64,000 bases of DNA from Centrapalus pauciflorus. Lineage: Eukaryota > Streptophyta > Magnoliopsida > Asterales > Asteraceae. The position numbers and the translations under genes are program-made. Positions 19,831 to 31,285 of the stretch are shown here, piece after piece (positions within the stretch are counted from its first letter, which is position 1; each line of letters begins with the position of its first letter). The stretch covers positions 1 to 64,000 of the forward strand of contig JAANYP010007054.1 of the NCBI GenBank assembly GCA_020465985.1, in the 5' to 3' direction. Under the pieces are notes generated by a model that was not told where the DNA came from, ran no database searches, and was given only the letters and a program-made list of their open reading frames with translations.

Positions 19831-22800
19831 TTAAATTGATACACCCAGCTTTTGTTCAAATCTTCTAATGCTTTTACGATCCGAAAGCCTCCATTCAATC
19901 TTTGAAATGAACTCAACCATGAGTCTTCGGTCATTTACAGATAGAGCTCCTTTCTTCGTCTTTCTTTTCTTATCAGCTGCAAGCTTTCCTTTTAAACCAC
20001 TCAAAACTTTACTCAGAGTCCCATCTGAAAATTTGTTCAGCTCTACACTTCTCATAGCTCTACACTTCTTATTTCTATCTCTGTACATAACAGCTGGATG
20101 CTTTACCATGATAACTTGGAATTCTTTCAACTCTCCAGCAAACTTGATATCTCTGTGAGGAGCTGTCATGTTGATCTTCCTCATACCTCGTTCAACACCT
20201 ATCTGAAGATCTTGCACTGACATCAATACCAACTTGGTATGCATGAAGTGAAAAAGTGTCTTAAGTGCAAATCTGCAGTGTTCATTTCGTTTGTTTTTGC
20301 ACAACTCATCAAATAGATCTTCAATGTCGACCAGGTGCATATTGAACATATCTGCTTCTGTGAACGTATAGGTGTTTCCATCGGCTCTAGTAACAGTGAA
20401 CGTTGGATAGAAGATCTTAACAAATTCGTCCTTTTCTATTTTCACCAGATCAACTATCCTGAACTCACTCTTAACCTTCTCAACTTCTTGTGTTTTATTT
20501 CTCAGAAAGCAGGCATAGTTGACCAAATTTGGCATGTTCGGCTCTAAAACTCTAAATAACTTGAAAAAAGAACATGGTGCTTGTTTCTTGCAAAATATTC
20601 ATTTTTCAAGAATATCTTCGATGTATGGCATCCTGTACCTTTTTCTGATAAACTCTGCCGATCTATTCTCCGGAAGCTCAAGTTTCTTTACTTTCTTTTT
20701 GCTGATCTCATCTTTGTTCAACAGTGTCAGCATGTCTTGAATTTCCCTCTGAACGACTTGTTGTGCTTCAAATCTGAGTCTATGTTGTTTTTGAGACCCA
20801 TCAGCAAGCACATATTCATTGAAGAACCTTTCCATCACCTCAACCTCATTCAATTCAACCTTTTCTTGAGCAACCACGTTTTCGACTGGAAACTCTTCAA
20901 TTTCTTCCTTAACTTGAATAACCACCTCAGGCTTTTCAACCGTTGGTGTCGATTCAGTATCTTTCAAGATTTCCTGAACTAAACCTTCCTCCTCTTCAAT
21001 CCTTTCAGCTCTAAAATCAATATCAGTTAAAGCAATTACATCATCATCTTCAGACACTTCAATGTATTCCTCTCTCTCTCTTCTCCTACTCCTTGAACAC
21101 TCAACTCATGATGCTTAACTTGAACATCTTCATCGGAATCGATATATTCTACAAAATTATAAATATCAGACTGAATGTTCAAAGGAACCGAAACATCTTC
21201 ATGAAGAATCAATCCCAGCTCACTTTGTTCACCAGCCGATTCTTTTGAGCCCCCGGCCTCTCTCTCTTTAACTTCAGTTTCTTTTTCTGGGTATGTGATC
21301 ATCAAGACCCCATGTGTAGTTTCATCAAGCTTTCTCCTCTTCTCCCCCTCATGAGGAGCATCATCGGAGTCCTCATCATGCTCATCATGTTTCCGTTTGG
21401 ATGAGGAAGCTTGAGCTTTACATGTTTCCTCAACTGCTGCAACCTTTTCTGATAAATTGCCCAATGCAGTTATCACTGTGCTTTCTAAACTTATCATGCG
21501 TTCTCTCATTTCATCAAATTGTTCGAACACAAAATCTTTCAACTCTTCTTTCAATTCATTGATAGCTTGATTAGATTCAGATTGCTTCATTGATTCCTCT
21601 GCAACAGACTTACCCTTTAAGAACTTGTGAATGTTTGACATCTGTGCCATTACCTCAGACAATTGAGCAGATACATGCGTGTTCACCCCAGCAATAGCTT
21701 CATTCAATGCTTGATCTAATGTTGATTCAGTTACAAACGGGGATAAAGTCACCACTGGGTCACGTAGACTTCCAGTTGTCACGACAGTCGAACTTGTAAA
21801 AAGTACGTCTGTGTGGCCAGTACTCAGAGTTGGTAAAGTAGTTGCTCTGACTGGACTTCCACCCTCTTCAAGCGACGGAGCAACAAATGCTTCCGTTGCT
21901 GAGGATGCTCCAGTGGGAACACAAAGTTCAACCACACTAACTTCAACGGATGAAGTTGACTCGAGTGTCCTAGGCTGTATAGGATCTATACTCAGTGATT
22001 GAATTGAAGTCATACACTCGGGCAGCTGTGTACTTGTTTTAATATCCATCAAGTCCAAATGACTCTCGGATAGACTATAAGGTTCATCCCGATGCTCAAT
22101 TGGAACAATCTCCTGTTGAGAGGAGACTGAGTGGATGGTTGGGTGTGCAGTCGTCAGTGGGATACTGACTTCTTCAATGCTAACTCTCATAGGAGAGCTA
22201 ACAACAGATGTGGGTATACCCCGGCTCTCTAGGTTTACGGTATCTCTTACACTCTCTTCAGCAATGCTTACTATATCTATCATCATACTTCCTCCCTCAT
22301 GATGATCACCTCCATCAGCACCATCATCATCATCATCATTATCATCACCTTCACCTTCTTCCTCTTGGATATCCGACAAAGTTCTCTCGGAATCAGATTT
22401 CTCAGCCTCTTCCTCACCTCCTCTTACAACATCATCTCCCTCACTCACAGATTGGGCACCCTGAACTTCAGCCCCTTGCTGAGGTTCCTCTAGTCCTAAG
22501 GCTCCTTGGGTAAGAGATCCTGGCTCCTGGGTCTCTATTGGAGCATGATCTATCCTATACAATCTCACATGCTCACTCTCTTGATCTGCATATTTTAACA
22601 ACGACTCCGGGATAGGCATAATATTTGCATTTGGAGAATCCGGCACTTCGTGTAAACTCATCATCACATAATCTGGACATCGCTGTGAATTGGCTCGCTT
22701 CGGAATATTTTCATTTGCTCGAAGAATTCCTCGGATAAGAATTTGTATGAACCTCTGAGCGGAACAAATTTTCTTGCTCTATTTGTAGTTTTTGCAAGAA

Positions 22801-23527
22801 CAATCTCCTTTAAGTCCTCCCAGATGCACTGAGCATAATCATAATGCTTGTTAAACGCGATTCCATGAAAAATCCTTAGACAATGAATGCTGCATCTGTC
22901 GATGCCTGTGTGCTTAGACGTCATACACCTATTGATAATTCCAAATAGCGTGTACCATTCCCCATTCAAGCCATTCCTATGGAATTTGGAGCTCTTTGGT
23001 AGTGGCTTTGAGTAGCCCAGGCAAATCAGATCATGAACCAGCTCCGCATCCGACACAAAATCTTCAAAATCAGCCAACTCTAGAAAGTTAACTGTGTCTA
23101 TACGTCTTGGGAGAAATAGATTGTGACGAAGTCTGGCTAGAGTGATTTTGGTTTTGAATTGGTCTATTGTTACTTTGAAATGGTGATTGCCGTCAGCAGG
23201 AACAAATTTGACTGTGTGCCAAAATTGTTGTAGGTATACCTGTGGGATAGAAGGTTTATATTGAAGCAGATAACCTAATGGATGGCCCTTGAGGATCTCA
23301 ACTATGATAGGATGACTGACTTTAATAACCTTGATATCCAGACGATGGTTATTATCTCTAAAAGGTAGGCAATGTTTAGGTTTAACCAATTGGTTATCTG
23401 GAATGATATTTGACTGTGAGGGACGGACAACAGAATTAGAACGAACAGGTGTGGATACGAGAGTATGATTGGATGATGAATGGGAGTCAGATGAATTGGA
23501 ATTCTGAGACTGCACTGGAGATGCCAT
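19831..23527 (-). pseudogene. S extra ORF (globular domain, coiled coil, basic C-terminus)
   Basis: The ATG at 23527 (MASPVQSQNSNSSD) lies eight bases after a splice-acceptor-like CAG. The N-terminal 250 residues are globular: ILKGHPLGYLLQYKPSIPQVY, ARLRHNLFLPRRIDTVNF, LICLGYSKPLPKSSKF, GEWYTLFGIINRCMTSKHTG. Then comes a long acidic, Ser/Thr-rich region, a helical segment with SKRKHDEHDEDSDD and HEGEKRRKL, and a C-terminal block with IFYPTFTVTRADGNTYTF and LKTLFHFMHTKLVLMSVQDL. A frame shift near 22755, another near 21040 and a TGA at about 20596 break it. The function is unknown. The position between pol and the LTR matches the env-like ORF of Sireviruses, but I see no clear membrane segment. 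Similar proteins are labelled putative plant transposon proteins in databases (from memory). Confidence 0.82.
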
Positions 23528-23535
23528 TTGAACAC

Positions 23536-24782
23536 CTGTAAACAAATAAAAATCATGTTAGTCAGACCAGGTACACAAATGACAATCCTTCAAATGTAGA
23601 AAAATTGTAACATTTCATCAGAAATTATAAAAAGTTGTTATTTTCTGTTTAATGCATCGGGATACGAGACAATAATAAACTATTATTGACAGGACTCCAG
23701 AGTCAATCGTTTAGAGACCAATGTTAGAAAATTACAACTTTATAATAATTTCTTGAAAAAATGTGACATTTTTCTTAAAAACATTAAAAATCCAACACTT
23801 AGAACAAATTTTTATTGAAACTCGAATGAAATTACTTCATTCTCGAATGACTCTTGACTAGTCTCGGATGACACATGAAACAACTCGACTTAGTCTATGT
23901 ATCAACTCGAATGAACTATAATCTTCTCGAATAACACAAGTACCAAACTCGAATAAAACATGAAGATTCTCGAATAAGTCTTAAGTGTTCTCGTATGTTC
24001 TAGTAGTCCAACTCGAATGAAATATGAGAGTATGTGGACTATCTCTATTATGTCTAAACCTCAACTCGTATGAATAAGACACTTTCTCGATAACCACATT
24101 AACCCAACTCGAATAAACTATAAGTGTTCTCGGACAATGTATCAATCGATACTTAAGTTCTGAAATTTTCTAAGTCCTGTATTCAGTCAACTCGCATGAT
24201 ACACATAAATTTCTCGAATAACTTTTCATTCAACTCGATTGACTCTTGAACTTTCTCGAGTCACATGGCATTCAACTCGAATGACTCTTGGTCTTTCTCG
24301 AGTATTATTGAAATCAACTCGACTTGGACTTTCTCGAATATCGTTTGATTCAACTCGAATGAGTCTTAGGCTTTCTCGACTAAAGCCTTGTTGTTTTTCA
24401 GTGATTTAAAACTTGTATCCCCCTCGAAAATACATTTTAATCATTTTTGATTTACTGAACTTCGATTAAAAACAACATTTAAGTTGTTAAAAATTCACTT
24501 TTCAGTAACAAGAAGAACACGACAGTTGTTTATACTGAAATCCAAATTTCTTGTTTGTGTGGTTTGTTTTGAATCATGAAATTTCATATTCATGTTCACA
24601 TTGATAAACCAAATCAAGCCACACATTTAATTTCAGATTTATGAACACATACAGATAAACGCCATGAACACCGAAAAACAGATAAACCCAAAATACGAAC
24701 CTAAACACTAATATTCACAGATAGATGCTTTTATTTAGAAATACTGAATATAAAAATGAAAGAAACAAATGTTTTTACTCAC
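23536..24782 (-). other. Putative intron in the 5' UTR of the S extra ORF
   Basis: On the minus strand a donor ATT|GTGAGT (24782-24777) follows a pyrimidine-rich leader and an acceptor TTTGTTTACAG (23536) lies eight bases before the ATG. The 1247 bases between have no long frame and contain the 21-base periodic TCGA array and a conserved block (minus strand ACATTGGTCTCTAAACGATT, near 23725). H and N have the same plan. Splicing is inferred, not shown. Confidence 0.6.
23821..24380 (-). repeat. 21-base periodic CTCGA array in the S extra-ORF leader
   Basis: On the plus strand CTCGA or a one-base variant starts at 23821, 23842, 23863, 23884, 23906, 23926, 23948, 23969, 23990 and 24012, then in register again at 24065, 24086, 24108, 24129 and from 24191 to 24375. 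Spacing is 20-22 with a mean near 21. Units alternate CAACTCGAATGA and CTTTCTCGA, giving a 42-base double unit. Only the core is conserved. Confidence 0.92.
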
Positions 24783-24917
24783 AATGAATTGAAATTCTTT
24801 CTTGAAGCTTTCAAAGATATGGGTGGGTTTTCGGTTTCTTAAGAGTGAAGAAACGTATTTGGGGAAGATGATGAATAGGAAATATTCGAAAAAATGAATT
24901 TGAATTTGAAAATTCAA

Positions 24918-24924
24918 ATTTATA
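24918..24924 (-). promoter_or_regulatory. Probable TATA box of the S extra-ORF unit
   Basis: The minus strand reads TATAAAT about 30 bases before a pyrimidine-rich leader (CTATTCATCATCTTCCCC) which runs to the splice donor at 24782. The H element has TATAAAT at the equivalent place (45791-45797). It lies downstream of the pol stop, so it could drive a separate transcript. Confidence 0.55.
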
Positions 24925-25103
24925 TTCTAATTATCCGGCCCATTGTGATTTGCAATTTATCCGGCCCATCATCCAAAACAAATAAAACCCACATAATATT
25001 TTTTCAAAAAAAATTTGAACAAAATAAAAACAAACAAAACAAACAACAAAAAAAATTTAAAAATACACATAACCAAAAATTAACACAAAAAAATAAAATA
25101 AAA

Positions 25104-25243
25104 TGCTCCCCCTTTTATATCTGAATGTTGCTCCCCCTCAAATATGTATTGTATTTCTCAGTTGAGCTCCCCCTACAAAATAACAGATAAAATTTTATCA
25201 GATTTACTCAAAATCAGATAAATTTATTTTTCTGCTCCCCCTG
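25104..25243 (-). repeat. Four repeated polypurine tracts after S pol
   Basis: On the minus strand AGGGGGAGC-type tracts occur four times, at about 25106, 25131, 25168 and 25235 (plus strand GCTCCCCCT), each 25-67 bases apart, just downstream of the RNase H stop. Multiple purine tracts are a known hallmark of Sirevirus copia elements. Confidence 0.88.
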
Positions 25244-25360
25244 CACATGACAATCCAGATCTTGTTAAATTCCAAAGAATATAAACTTTTATGATTCAAG
25301 AATTTAACATCATATAAAAATCAATAAAAAAATGAAAAATTTTAAAATTATAAATTGAAA

Positions 25361-28300
25361 CTACTGAATTATTAAATCATAACGATTCAACATACCTAAT
25401 TTGTATACCAAAAAATTAAACCGTTTTTCATCTAACGCTTTGGTAAACAAATCAGCTAGTTGATATTCACTAGGCACAAAATATAATTCTATATATCCAT
25501 TTTCTACATGATCTTTTATAAAATGATACCGAATGTCAATGTGTTTTGTTTTTGAATGTTGCACCGGATTTGATGCAATAGCTATTGCGCTCTGAGAATC
25601 ACAGTAGATTTGTATTTTCTTTGGTGTAAACCCGTAATCGCGCAGTTGGCTCTTCATCCACAACACCTGAGAACAGCAAGAAGATACAGCAACATACTCT
25701 GCTTCAGCTGTAGACAATGAGACGCAATGTTGTTTCTTGGATGACCAGCATACGGGGTTGTCACCTAAGAACTGTACTGCTCCAGACGTACTTTTTCTGT
25801 CCATCTTATCACCTGCGTGATCAGCGTCAGAAAAAGCAGTTAGATTAAATGAACATTCTCTAGGATACCACAAACCAAGATTTGGAGTTCCTTTGAGATA
25901 TCTTAAAATTCGTTTCGCAGCTGTTAAGTGTTATTCTTTAGGATTTGCCTGATATCTTGCACAGACACATGTAGCAAACATAATATCTGGTCTACTAGCT
26001 GTTAAGTACATTAATGACCCAATTATACCTCGATAATGAGTCACATCTACAGGTTTCCCTGAGATGTCCTCATCGAGTTTTGACTTTGAATCCGGAGCCA
26101 TGGGAGTTTTCATAGGAGTACTGTTGACCATGTTAAATTTCTTTAACATGTCTTGTATGTATTTTGACTGATTGATAAAAATACCATCAGCTACTTGTTT
26201 TACTTGTAATCCTAAGAAAAAATTTATTTCCCCCATCATGCTCATTTCGAATTTTTGGGACATTAAAAATGCGAATTTCTTACAAAACTCTGGATTTGTA
26301 GACCCAAATATTATGTCGTCTACATATATTTGTATAACTATGATATCCGGCCCCTGACGTTTTATAAACAGGGTTGTGTCAAGTGCACCTTTTGTAAATC
26401 CACATTTCAACAGATATGTTGAAAGTGCATCATACCAAGCACGCGGTGCTTGTTTAAGGCCATACAGTGACTTATCTAAAATATATACATGATCAGGTCT
26501 CGAAGGATCAGTAAAACCTTCGGGCTGATATGTATATACTTCATCTATTAGTTCCCCGTTTAAAAACGCAGTTTTAACATCCATTTGATAAACTGTAAAG
26601 TTTTTATGAGCGGCAAAAGCTTAAAACATTCTAATGGCTTCAATTCGTGCAACTGGTGCAAACGTTTCATCGTAGTCAATCCCTTCTTATTTGCTGTATC
26701 CTTTGGCAACGAGACAAGCTTTATTCCGAATGATTACTCCATGTTCATCTTTCTTGTTTTTAAAGATCCATTTCGTGCCTATAATGGATTTGTCTTTTGG
26801 GCGCTCAACAAGTCTCCAGACCTTTAACCGTTCGAACTGGTTCAGTTCTTCTTGCATCGCCACAATCCAATCAGCGTCCAGAAGTGCTTCTTTTACATTC
26901 TTGGGCTCAATTTTACTTAGAAAATTTGAAAATAGACATTCATTTATGGTTGCCCTTCTGGTTTGGACTGACGCGGATGGATCACCAATAATGTTTTCTA
27001 TTGGGTGATTTCTTGTCCACTTAAAAGTATGTGGAAACGGTTCTATTTGGTCTTGATTGGGATTACGATCTAGATATGGTTGGGGAGTTACTTCAGATGT
27101 TGTAGGTGGGACATCTGAGGTAGGAGCTTCTGAATGTTCAGAAGTAATGGGGGTTTCAGAAGAATTTGGAGGTTCAATGGGTTGTACAATCTCAGTAGTC
27201 GACTGTAGATTTGCTGTTGAGGCTTCTCCAGTTTCTTCTGAAACTTGTTGTTGAGAAAGATCAAAGACTACGACTGGATCTTCAGTAATCCTGTCAGGCA
27301 CCAAATTTAGAACATTAGTTTTGGGCTTTTCAAAATAGTCTTCATAAAAATTCTCAAACAACTTATGTACTTCTGAGTGTTCAGCATTTTGTTCAGATGA
27401 CTCCAATGAAGTCTGCATTTTAGGTTCGGGTCCTGAACTGGTGTGATCAGAAGCCATTACCACTCCTTCATCAAATTTGACATTCACGCTCTCGTTGACT
27501 GTCTTGGTTCTCTTGTTGTACACTCGGAAGGCAACCGACTCCTTTGAATATCCAATGAATATTCCTTCATCTGCCTTTTGATTAAACTTTCCAAGATTAT
27601 CTTTGTCGTTTAGAATAAAGCATCTGCAACCAAAGACATGGAAAAATTTAATATTAGGTATTCATTTATTAATCAATTCATAAGGAGTCTTTCCGAATCT
27701 CTTATATATGATTGAACGATTCTATGTGAAACAAGCTGTTGCAACTGCTTCTGCCCATAAGAATAACGGTAAATTTGAATATGCCAACATCGTCCTAGCT
27801 GATTCCACTAGTGTCCGATTTCTTCTTTCAACGACACCGTTTTGTTGTGGAGTTCGAGCAGCTGAAAACTGATGTGTAATTCCTATAGAATTCAAGAATG
27901 AGTCAAGTGATTTGTTCTTGAATTCTGTTCCGTTATCTGAGCGGATTGTTTGAATTGTGAGTTGCAACTTCACTTGTATTTTCCGGATGAAGTCTATGAT
28001 CGTTTTGGTTGCATCTGATTTGGACCTCAGGAAGAAAACCTATGTGTATCATGAATAGTCATCAACTATCACCAATACATATCGTTTCTTATTAATGCTT
28101 TGTACTCTCATTGGTCCACATAAATCCATATGCAGTAATTCCAGTGCTCTCGTGGATGAGTGTTCTGTTTTGGATTTGTGTGTAGCTCTTGTCATTTTTC
28201 CTTTTTCACATGCGGCACACAACTGCTCCTTTTGGAATTTGAGAGTCGGTAGCCCTTTAACTAACCCTCCTTTTGCTAGGTTGGTTAACTCATTGAAGTT

Positions 28301-28730
28301 CAGATGTGAAAGGCGACGATGCCACAGCCATGCTGTTTTAGATGTAGCTTTTGACATTAAGCAAACATCTTTCTTCAGATTAATCGAGGCTAAATCAATG
28401 GAGTACAAATTTGTTTTCCTGTTTCCTACCAATATTTCCTTTCCTTCTCCGGATCTGATGCTGCACCGATTGGCTTTGAAATTGACTTCTAAACCTTTAT
28501 CACACAACTGTCCAATACTAAACAAATTGTGTCCAAGACCATCAACATAGAAAACCTTTTGGATGGTAATTTTGTCATATTTGAGACTTCCGTATCCTTT
28601 GATCGGACAAAACTGATCATTTCCAAATCTGACCGTCCCACAGAACTTTTCTACAAAGTCCGTGAGTGTGTCTCGTTGTCCGGTCATATGCTTTGAACAT
28701 CCGGAGTCAAGATACCAGACATGGTTTACC
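25361..28730 (-). pseudogene. S pol: protease, integrase, reverse transcriptase, RNase H (frame-broken)
   Basis: Minus-strand order: protease WYLDSGCSKHMTG (about 28715-28675), pre-integrase zinc block HRRLSHLNFNEL...CAACEKGK (about 28325-28200), integrase core with LLHMDLCGPM, IRSDNGTEFKN and PQQNGVVERRNRTL (DDE), EGIFIGYSKESVAFRVYNKR, RT with MDVKTAFLNGEL, YGLKQAPRAWYDAL and the catalytic IYVDDIIFGST, then RNase H with STAEAEYVAVSSCCSQ and KHIDIRYHFIKDHVENG, ending LGMLNRYDLIIQ. Breaks are few: a frame change at about 28707, stops at about 28048, 27720, 27660, 26640 and 25930. These point to a moderately young, recently inactivated copy. Confidence 0.9.
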
Positions 28731-31285
28731 TATAAGACGAAGTAGCACATGAGGTACCCACTTGTAGTTGGGTACTTTTGTTTTAGGTAATTCATGCACA
28801 ATATTATTTGTTTTTCTAACAGATATGGCTTTTAGCTTATCATTTGAAGTTATTTTAGGTACCCACTTTTGAACTGTTCTTTTAGGTATCCACTTTTGTA
28901 CAATTCGCGGTGGAATTGTTTGTGAAATACTTAACTGTGGAACCTTTTTCTGTTCATAAAATGGGTCCCTTTTCTTCGGTTGCCAGACGAGCTTATTAGA
29001 TTTAACAATTGAAAGCTTACAAGCATAAGAATTCAAAGCAATTAAGTCCGTTCTTGGAAACTTTATACAAGAATTATTAACAAGTTTATTATTACAGACA
29101 GAATGTTCAATGTTGCTATTTCTATCTGTAACAATTTTGTCCTTCACGCGCCACTCTTGTTTTATACTCTTGTTTTTCTGTTCTCTTTTCTTCTTTCGCC
29201 AAACTTGTTTTCTCGAACCGTTCACAATGATATCTGACATAAAAGAAGTATGAGAATTAGTAGATTTAGATACTCGTTTCTTCTGTAAATTTCTCATACC
29301 TTTTGAAGATTGGACTTTAAGTGCAATTGAGTCCGCTGATGAAGATGATTCACCCTTTTCAAAGTTAGGAGTATTAACAATAATTTTTGTTTTCTCCTTC
29401 TTTTGTTGTAATAATGGTGAATTTTCAGATGATTTTAAAGAATCTGTAGACATTCTTTGTAGAATTTTAACAGGTTCTTTATTATCATTTGATTGTTTGA
29501 TATGCAAAGGTTTGATAAATTCATCAATTTTACCAAACATTTGCTCTAATGAATTAAAGTCAGAGTGCATGTACAGATCAAATTCCTTTTCTGAATTTAT
29601 AGAATCTAGAGAAGTAGAGGATTGTGGATCAGACAACTTTATGTTTTTAGGCTGATCTTGCAACTTTTGTTCCATAGTTCTTAGTTCAGCCTTGAGAGTT
29701 CCATTCTCTGTCTCAAAATTTTTAACTTTCAATTCTAGATCAGAATTTATCTTTTCTAAAATTGAATATGGCAGATATAATTTTTGAGATTGAGTAGGTA
29801 ATTCAGACAAATCTTTTTCAGAATATGTTTGAATGTACTCTTCTTTAGTATCATGAATATTACTTGTTTCATTTATTCTGGTATAATCACCAGAATTTTG
29901 CATTTTGTCTGATCGTAATCTTTTTATTTCTTCACTAGATTCTACTTCTTCAGAGGCTTTCATAAATGCCATTTTTAATCCTAAGTTCATGTATCTGACA
30001 TCATATAATGTTGGTGAACTGGATATTTCTTTTGTCAGATACTTTGGATTTTCCCAACCAATTCCAGATTTAGAATTATAAAATTCTGTGTCTTTTGGTT
30101 GATTTAAATAAATTGTTTGATCTATTTGCCCTCTTTTGATAAATTCATCTTCCATCTTCTTTATTTTCTCATAAAGTTTAGTTCGTTCTTCAAAAATAGC
30201 ATGATATTTTACAGAAAAGTTTGAAGCTTCTAATTCTGCTATTCGCAGTCTTTCTTGTAAATCAGATATATTTTGATTAAGATTGAGTATATTGCTTTGT
30301 AGTTCTCTTTCCTTATCTTGTAAGTCTGAAACTGCTCGTAAGGCTAATGCTTTATCTTTGGAAAAGTCTAAAACTAAGTTATTTTCATTACGAAGTTTGT
30401 TTTCCAAAGAATGAGCATTTTTTATTTTCGCCTTTAAAGATTTTTCAAACTTTTTAAGCATAAAGGCCATATGAGTTAGTTTTTCTTCTAATACACATGA
30501 TTCATCAATATCAGAGTCAGAATTAGAATGTACCTCCGGCTCATCTGAACCATCTGATTTTTCAGACTCTGAATCTTCATCATTTTCAGCCTCATTTTTG
30601 CCAGTTGCCATCAATGCAACTTCTTCTGTCTCTTCCTCCTCAGATTCTTGTCTTTCTGCATCCTCTTCATCAGTTAATCCAACCCATACTTCATCTTCAG
30701 CTATCAATGCTGATTCACTCAATTCTGACTCATTGAAAATTTCTGATTTGAGGCAAATATGAGCATCTTCATCCAAAATATCATCATCTTCAGATAACTG
30801 CAACCAGTGGTCATCCTCTGCCATAAGAGCTTTGCCAGACTCTTTTTCTTTGGCTAAGAGAGCCTTTCTCGTATAGTAGTCTGAGTTTTTGACTACTGGG
30901 GATCTGCATTCTCGGGCATAATGACCTGGTTTTCCACAGTCGTAACATTTCTGTTCTGACTCTTTCTTTGCTGACTTGTCTGACTTTCCATATTTGTCAG
31001 TCTTTCTTCCACTTCTTTCTCCAGAATTCTCATATTTGTCCTTCTTCTCAATTTTCCTCGAGCCTGTTTTATAGCGCATCTTATTGTTGGTTGGCTTTCT
31101 GTAGAATTTCTTTTGAAATGCTTTTGTAAGCAGTGCCATCTGTTTTTTTCATTTCTTCTATCTCTGAATCAGCAGATGAATTTGAGGATTCTGATTCGGA
31201 AGATGTACTGCTGACTACGGCTCTTTTCTCCTTTTTCATTTTGTATTTGTACTTTTTCTCTGCCAGTAGAGCTAATGGATCAAGC
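28707..31285 (-). pseudogene. S gag with zinc knuckle and long coiled-coil spacer (N-terminus deleted)
   Basis: From about 31285 the minus strand reads DPLALLAEKKYKYKMKKEKR and, after a one-base shift near 31130, QKKFYRKPTNNKMRYKTGS. A knuckle CYDCGKPGHYARECRS follows at about 30955-30905. A long acidic region comes next and then about 250 residues of heptad-rich coiled coil (LEEKLTHMAFMLKKFEKSLK ... LRIAELEASNFSVKYHAIFEE). The end repeats basic WVPK(R/I)T words and joins the protease frame. The UBN2-type capsid that should precede it is gone, because the sequence stops against the MULE. Coiled-coil extensions after the knuckle are known in Sirevirus gag proteins. Confidence 0.83.

Larger units (their letters stand above)
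19515..31285 (-). mobile_element. Ty1/copia Sirevirus-like element S, 5' end deleted
   Basis: On the minus strand the order is gag (from about 31285), protease, integrase, RT, RNase H (end 25361), four purine tracts, TATA and leader, intron-like stretch, extra ORF, purine tract and 3' LTR ending at 19515 inside N gag. The 5' LTR, primer site and start of gag are missing; the gag sequence stops at about 31285 against MULE sequence. Coding parts are much better preserved than in H but have several frame shifts and stops, so it is not autonomous. Confidence 0.88.

Noticed and set aside
22208..22513. His-rich plus-strand ORF (HHHHHHHHYHH)
   Set aside because: Antisense of the acidic GAT/GAA repeats in the S extra ORF.
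19831..23527. Envelope glycoprotein identity for the extra ORF
   Set aside because: No signal peptide, no clear membrane helix and a nuclear-type basic motif; only the position resembles the env-like ORF of Sireviruses.
23821..24380. CRISPR-like regular spacing of short repeats
   Set aside because: Repeat core is only 5-8 bases, spacers are about 13-16 bases and themselves related, and this is a plant genome; it is a degenerate 21-base tandem array.
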